DNA of 10,000 nucleotides from Desulfovibrio sp. (GTDB taxonomy: Bacteria; Desulfobacterota; Desulfovibrionia; Desulfovibrionales; Desulfovibrionaceae). This document shows, one piece after another, positions 6,631 through 10,000 of this stretch. Location: positions 1 to 10,000 of the forward strand of contig JAIWOE010000008.1 in NCBI GenBank assembly GCA_020217165.1. The letters are read 5' to 3'. Below the pieces are notes generated by a model. That model ran no database searches and had not been told where the DNA came from. It was given only the letters and a program-made list of their open reading frames with translations. Made by a program: the position numbers and the translations under genes. Each line of letters starts with the position of its first letter. Position 1 is the stretch's first letter.

Positions 6631-7878
6631 TCACGAACGGACGGAGGGAAAGCCGTTCAATCCGTAACTGTCAAACGCCACCCGATGAAACCCAGCCAGG
6701 CGCAGGGCCCTGGTGAGGGCCGGCGACATGGCCGTGCAGGACACCGTGGTCTGGCGCGCCTTGGCGGACAACCACGCGGCCCACAGGAGCTGTAGGAAGG
6801 TGATGTCCACCTCTTCCACGTCGGCGCAGTCCAGCTCCAGGGTGGGATGCTGGTCCAGGGCCATGAGCAGGGCCTGCCGGAGGTCCGAGGCCCGTTCCAC
6901 CGTGGCCCGGCCGGCGATGCGCAGCCTGCAGGCTGTGGCCGAGAGGTCCATGGTCACGCCCTCGGGCAGTGCATCCACAGCCCCTTGCTGCGGGATGCGG
7001 TTTAAGGCTCGGTCGAATTCCGCAGCCATGGCTTCCACCTCCTCGGGTTCCACGGGGGCAGGTCCGGCCAGGCCGGAGTCCGCGGCATTGCGCGGGGGGG
7101 CCGCCGTGGCGCACGCCTGGTTGGTCTCCTTGTCTATCAGATGAATCAGCTCCTGGGGCAACTGGAAGATGGCCCGCACGAGGTCCGACTCCAGGATGGA
7201 CGCGTACAGCACATAGAAGGGGATGCGATTGGAAAAGGTGTCTTCCAGGGTGCCCACGGCGTCGAAATCCACCCGGCAATCGAGAATCTGGCCGCTTTTT
7301 TCCAGAAACCGCAGGAGTTCCAGGGGAGATTTGCCCTGACGATGCACGTGGTGGATGAGGTCGTATTCCACCAGATACACATAATTGCCGCCCCGGCGGG
7401 CCTGGGAAAGGGCATGCTGGGAAAGGGTGAAGGCCTCGCGCCCGTCGGGCAGGCGCAGGGTGCACATGGTGGTCACGGCCGAGCGTTGTGCCGGCGGCAG
7501 GCTGTGTTCCACCAGCCGGGTCAGGGCCTGGAGCTGCGGGGCGACGTCCACGGCATCGCAGTGCTCCACATCGTCCAGCATGAGATTCAGGGAATCAAAG
7601 GCGGCCAGCACGGTATTGACCACCTGGTGCGAGGGGGCAAGAGCATGGCTGCGGATCTGATCCAGCACGTTTTCGATGCCGTGTGACAGGTCGCGCATGG
7701 CCGTGAGGCCCAGGAAGGCCGCGCTGCCCTTGATGGAGTGCGCCGTGCGGAAGACCTTGTTCACCAGCTCAGGATCAAACCCGTCCCCGGCGTCCTCGAT
7801 ATCCAGCAAATCCTGCTCGATATCCGCAAGATGCTCCCGTGCGTCCTCGACGAACATGACCAGAATGGAATCGTCCAC
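6631..7878 (-). CDS. Hpt-STAS hybrid signalling protein with a central CheA-like segment
   Basis: A 415-residue soluble protein combining phosphorelay and partner-switch parts. Residues ~1-110 form an Hpt phosphotransfer domain with His47 in the AHSIKGSAAFLG motif. Residues ~144-250 (YVYLVEYDL..., PLELLRFLEKSGQI..., ending in ELIHLIDKE) resemble in pattern the middle segment of the CheA-like protein of the same operon. A short polar linker precedes a C-terminal STAS domain (~305-412). There, Asp358-Ile-Thr360 (VDITFLQLL) puts Thr at the place where SpoIIAA-type antagonists carry their phosphorylated Ser. There is no ATPase domain, so it cannot be a kinase itself. The start is a GTG, supported by AAGGGAGG at 7883-7890 only 4 bases away; an ATG seven codons in has no better site. 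It starts 31 bases after the kinase-STAS gene ends, and its own stop lies 50 bases before the CheA start. Confidence 0.88.
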   Translation of the reverse strand: MDDSILVMFVEDAREHLADIEQDLLDIEDAGDGFDPELVNKVFRTAHSIKGSAAFLGLTAMRDLSHGIENVLDQIRSHALAPSHQVVNTVLAAFDSLNLMLDDVEHCDAVDVAPQLQALTRLVEHSLPPAQRSAVTTMCTLRLPDGREAFTLSQHALSQARRGGNYVYLVEYDLIHHVHRQGKSPLELLRFLEKSGQILDCRVDFDAVGTLEDTFSNRIPFYVLYASILESDLVRAIFQLPQELIHLIDKETNQACATAAPPRNAADSGLAGPAPVEPEEVEAMAAEFDRALNRIPQQGAVDALPEGVTMDLSATACRLRIAGRATVERASDLRQALLMALDQHPTLELDCADVEEVDITFLQLLWAAWLSAKARQTTVSCTAMSPALTRALRLAGFHRVAFDSYGLNGFPSVRS

Positions 7879-7882
7879 AGCC

Positions 7883-7890
7883 CCTCCCTT
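7883..7890 (-). promoter_or_regulatory. ribosome binding site AAGGGAGG supporting a GTG start
   Basis: On the minus strand AAGGGAGG ends 4 bases before the GTG at 7878. It is the main reason to accept a GTG start for the Hpt-STAS protein. Confidence 0.65.
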
Positions 7891-7909
7891 GCAATGCCCG
7901 GCGCCGGGC

Positions 7910-8659
7910 TCAGTCCCTGAGCAGCTCAAAATGCTTGTCCAGCCGCATGGCCTTGAGCAGGCTGGCGACGTCCTCATCCACATGCGCCAGGGCCAGGCCG
8001 CCGCCCTGGGCTTTGAGGGAATTATGGGTGGCGATGAGCAGGCCGATGCCCACGGAATCCACCATGCCCACCCCGGCGCAATCCAGCACCAGGCGGCGGG
8101 GGCCCTCCTCCACCAGCGTTTTGAGCTCCTGCCTGAGCTCCTGGACGGCGGCGGCGACGATGTCACACCGCGGCGCCAGCCACACCGTTTCTCCCTGGCG
8201 GGTTACTTCGCTCATGGCCGCATCTCTCCTGAGGCGTTTGGACAACCGAATGCGGTTGCCCCTGGCATTAAATTCCATGCCGTCAAAACAACTGTGCACG
8301 ATGGGCAGGCCCCGGCCGGAGACGGCGTCCGGCGAGGGCGGTTCCAAGGAGCGGGCGCGCCAGTTAAAGCCGGGGCCCTGGTCCTCCACCTCAATGATGG
8401 CCTGATCCCCCTGCAGGTCCAGCGTCAGGGACACGGTGTTGGCCGGGTTGTTGCCGGACCCATGAAACACGGCGTTGAGGAGGGTTTCGCGAATGCCAAG
8501 GATGAGGGTGAAACACTCCTGCCGGACGCCGTGCCGGGCCAGGTGTTCCTTGGCCTGGCTGCAAATATCCTCAATGCAAGCCACGGCTGCCGGCATCTGC
8601 GCCTCCAGGCGTGAGCCCGTGCGGACGATGCTTGCCCTGCACTCCTGGGCAGCCTCCAT
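7910..8659 (-). CDS. RsbW-like ATP-binding kinase domain fused in frame to an RsbV-like STAS domain
   Basis: A 249-residue reading frame with two partner-switch domains. Residues ~10-145 form a GHKL-type ATPase like RsbW/SpoIIAB anti-sigma kinases: the N box RETLLNAVFHG (Glu58, Asn62), the G1 box EDQGPGF (Asp93) and GRGLPIVHS (~115-123). Residues ~150-249 form a STAS domain like the antagonists RsbV/SpoIIAA (RLVLDCAGVGMVDSVGIGLL). No stop codon lies between them, although Met149 has its own Shine-Dalgarno site, so a separate 101-residue STAS protein may also be made. The motif DSVGIG has Val where SpoIIAA has its phosphorylated Ser. The start is set by GGAGG at 8667-8671, 7 bases upstream, and lies 2 bases after the stop of the receiver-phosphatase gene, so translation is probably coupled. 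In RsbW the kinase phosphorylates the STAS protein and captures a target; here both would be tethered. Confidence 0.85.
   Translation of the reverse strand: MEAAQECRASIVRTGSRLEAQMPAAVACIEDICSQAKEHLARHGVRQECFTLILGIRETLLNAVFHGSGNNPANTVSLTLDLQGDQAIIEVEDQGPGFNWRARSLEPPSPDAVSGRGLPIVHSCFDGMEFNARGNRIRLSKRLRRDAAMSEVTRQGETVWLAPRCDIVAAAVQELRQELKTLVEEGPRRLVLDCAGVGMVDSVGIGLLIATHNSLKAQGGGLALAHVDEDVASLLKAMRLDKHFELLRD
8213..8230 (-). promoter_or_regulatory. possible internal translation start for a free STAS protein
   Basis: Inside the fused frame, AGGAG (8226-8230, minus strand) lies 10 bases before an ATG at 8215, exactly where the STAS domain begins. Initiation here would give a 101-residue RsbV-like protein ending at 7910. 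The site looks as good as the others in the operon. Whether it is used cannot be told from sequence. Confidence 0.5.
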
Positions 8660-8661
8660 GC

Positions 8662-9843
8662 CTAGACCTCCACCAGTAAGAGCACCGTATCGTCCTCGGC
8701 CGCCTGGTCCGGCACGCCAAGCTCCCGGACCACGGCCCGGACGCACTCTTCCAGGGGGGCAGCTCCATGCCGGGCCAGGCATTCGCGCAACAGGACCTGC
8801 CCCCTGGCCAGGGTGCGCCGCGGCGGCTGGAATCGCTCCAACAAGCCATCCGTATACAACAAAAAACGGTCCCCGGGGGCAACAGCCAGCTCCAGGGGCT
8901 CCAGAAACACGGTCGGGAACACCCCCAAGATGTCCCCCTGCGCCTCCAGCATGACCGGTTCGCCGCCGCGGGGTAGGAACATGGGGGCGGGGTGGCCGGC
9001 ATTCACCAGCACGGCCCTGTTGCGGGCGCGGTCCACGTGCAGGCTTTGGGCCGTGAGGAACCGGCCGCCGAAAATGACCGTGGCCAGCACGGAGTTCATG
9101 GTCTTGAGGGTCTCTTCCGGGCGAAACAGGGGCCCGGAGTTCTGATGCAGCAGCGCCTTGAGGGAGGAAGTGACAAAGGACGAGCCCAGGTCGTGCCCGC
9201 AGATGTCCGCCACAAAATAGCAATGCGTGGACTCGTTGACGGGCAATACGTCATAAAAATCCCCGCCGGCTTCCAGGGCCGGCTGGTAACAGACGGCAAA
9301 GCGGGCCCGGGGCTGTTCCTCCGGGCGCACCAGCATGGCGCGCTGGGCGTCCGAAAGCTGCTTGAGCTTGGCCGCCTGCTCCGCCACCAGGGCCTTGCGC
9401 GCCCGGGCCAGTTTCACGTGCAGCCGTACCCGGGCCAGGACCTCGAACTTTTCGAAGGGCTTGCTGATGTAATCCACCGCCCCCATCTCCAGGCCCCTGA
9501 CCTTGTTCTCCACATCCGTAAGGGCCGAGACGAAGATGATGGGGATGTCCAGGGTGGCGGGATGCTGCTTCAGTTGCACGCAGGTCTGAAAGCCGGACTC
9601 GTCGGGCATCATGATGTCGAGCAGGATGACATCGGGCTGCCGGGCCAGGGCCAGGGCCCGGGCCGCCTCGCCGTTGCTGGCAACGAGCACCTGAAAACCT
9701 TCCGCCTTGAGCAGCCCTTGCAGGACGAGCACGTTCAGGGGCTCGTCGTCCACCACAAGGACGAGGGGCTCCTGGCATGCGTCTCCCTGCGCCGGGGAAG
9801 GGAGCGGGGCATCCGCCTGGGCATGTGGCGCTGCGTTGTGCAT
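8662..9843 (-). CDS. response regulator receiver fused to a PP2C-type (SpoIIE/RsbU) phosphatase
   Basis: A 393-residue cytoplasmic protein and the first gene of the operon. After ~25 poorly conserved residues, a receiver domain (~27-145) shows the acidic pair Asp32/Asp33 (VVDDEP), the phosphoacceptor Asp76 (LLDIMMPDESG), Ser106 and Lys128 (SKPF). A helical linker (~135-172) joins it to a PP2C domain (~180-393) whose metal-binding residues are present: Asp195 in GGDFYD, Asp213 in VADICGHD, Asp332 in LYTDGLLE and Asp384/Asp385 in EDDTVLL. Phosphorylation of the receiver, presumably from the CheA-like and Hpt proteins of this operon, would switch the phosphatase on a STAS substrate. The start is uncertain: ATG codons at 9843, 9930 and 9948 share the frame, which stays open to the window edge, and none has a strong binding site; 9843 has only a weak GGAA and is chosen for giving the shortest non-conserved lead. 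The next gene begins 2 bases after its stop. Confidence 0.9.
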   Translation of the reverse strand: MHNAAPHAQADAPLPSPAQGDACQEPLVLVVDDEPLNVLVLQGLLKAEGFQVLVASNGEAARALALARQPDVILLDIMMPDESGFQTCVQLKQHPATLDIPIIFVSALTDVENKVRGLEMGAVDYISKPFEKFEVLARVRLHVKLARARKALVAEQAAKLKQLSDAQRAMLVRPEEQPRARFAVCYQPALEAGGDFYDVLPVNESTHCYFVADICGHDLGSSFVTSSLKALLHQNSGPLFRPEETLKTMNSVLATVIFGGRFLTAQSLHVDRARNRAVLVNAGHPAPMFLPRGGEPVMLEAQGDILGVFPTVFLEPLELAVAPGDRFLLYTDGLLERFQPPRRTLARGQVLLRECLARHGAAPLEECVRAVVRELGVPDQAAEDDTVLLLVEV

Positions 9844-10000
9844 AGTGCAGGTTCCGCGGTGACGAACTGCCGGCCTGCCGGGCAGCGCTCCCCCCTCTGG
9901 GAACCGCCGGCGGACGCTGGTGTTCTCCATGAGTGCCACGCCCGGCATGGGCTGGCAACTGATTTTTCCCGCTTCCTCCGTCGCCAGCCAGATGCCCGCA
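9844..10000. other. region upstream of the signalling operon
   Basis: No independent gene can be supported. The reading frame of the receiver-phosphatase stays open on the minus strand to the window edge, with ATG codons at 9930 and 9948, but the encoded stretch is Arg-, Gly- and Pro-rich and looks non-conserved. A GGAGG on the minus strand near 9972-9976 has no start codon at a normal distance. No convincing -35/-10 pair or sigma-54 site was found, so the operon promoter may lie beyond the window. Confidence 0.4.

Noticed and set aside
5126..6667. A 513-residue open frame on the plus strand across the CheA gene
   Set aside because: It is the antisense shadow of CheA; the translation is repetitive in Gln, Gly and His and shows no known motif.
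7879..8166. Extension of the Hpt-STAS frame upstream to 8166
   Set aside because: The added residues are Trp-, Pro- and Arg-rich and lie out of frame over the STAS domain of the previous gene; the GTG at 7878 has a strong binding site.
8660..9223. Extension of the kinase-STAS frame upstream to 9223
   Set aside because: The added stretch is the out-of-frame shadow of the PP2C domain, and the ATG at 8659 has GGAGG 7 bases away.
9930..9975. TTGCCA and TGGCAC on the minus strand as an operon promoter
   Set aside because: TTGCCA has no -10 box at 16-18 bases, and TGGCAC lacks the GC doublet at the spacing needed for sigma-54.

Overview
The window looks like GC-rich chromosomal DNA from a deltaproteobacterium, most likely a Desulfovibrio-type sulfate reducer. 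The pointers are the high GC content, the character of the small 117-residue protein at the left end, the fused radical SAM/DUF2344 protein, and the CheA/Hpt/STAS/SpoIIE signalling set. This is a judgement from protein style, not a database match. No tRNA, rRNA, insertion sequence, phage gene or CRISPR array was seen.

Left third (1-3145, plus strand): a leader with a candidate promoter, a small conserved-looking protein of unknown function, a strong 16-bp terminator-like hairpin, and 14 nt later a large protein joining a B12-binding-type radical SAM enzyme to a DUF2344 domain. Middle (3237-4544, plus strand): a GAF-PP2C (SpoIIE/RsbU-type) phosphatase with its own candidate promoter.

Right two thirds (4541 to about 9843, minus strand): a tightly packed four-gene signalling operon, transcribed right to left. 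Its genes are (1) a response regulator receiver fused to a PP2C phosphatase; (2) an RsbW-like ATP-binding kinase domain read straight into an RsbV-like STAS domain; (3) an Hpt phosphotransfer domain, a central CheA-like segment and a second STAS domain in one protein; and (4) a CheA-like histidine kinase. The last gene meets the GAF-PP2C gene tail to tail, and the two stop codons overlap by two bases.

Putting known family roles together, the operon can be read as a phosphorelay feeding a partner switch. CheA and the Hpt protein would control phosphorylation of the receiver on the PP2C phosphatase. The phosphatase would act against the RsbW-like kinase on STAS proteins. The output (a sigma factor, an anti-sigma factor or an enzyme) is not encoded here. 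The arrangement recalls the HptB-HsbR-HsbA pathway of Pseudomonas aeruginosa, but the domain boundaries are shifted: the kinase domain is joined to the STAS protein rather than to the receiver-phosphatase. That re-partition, a missing phosphoacceptor residue in one STAS domain and a degenerate ATP-lid motif in CheA are the most interesting points in the window.
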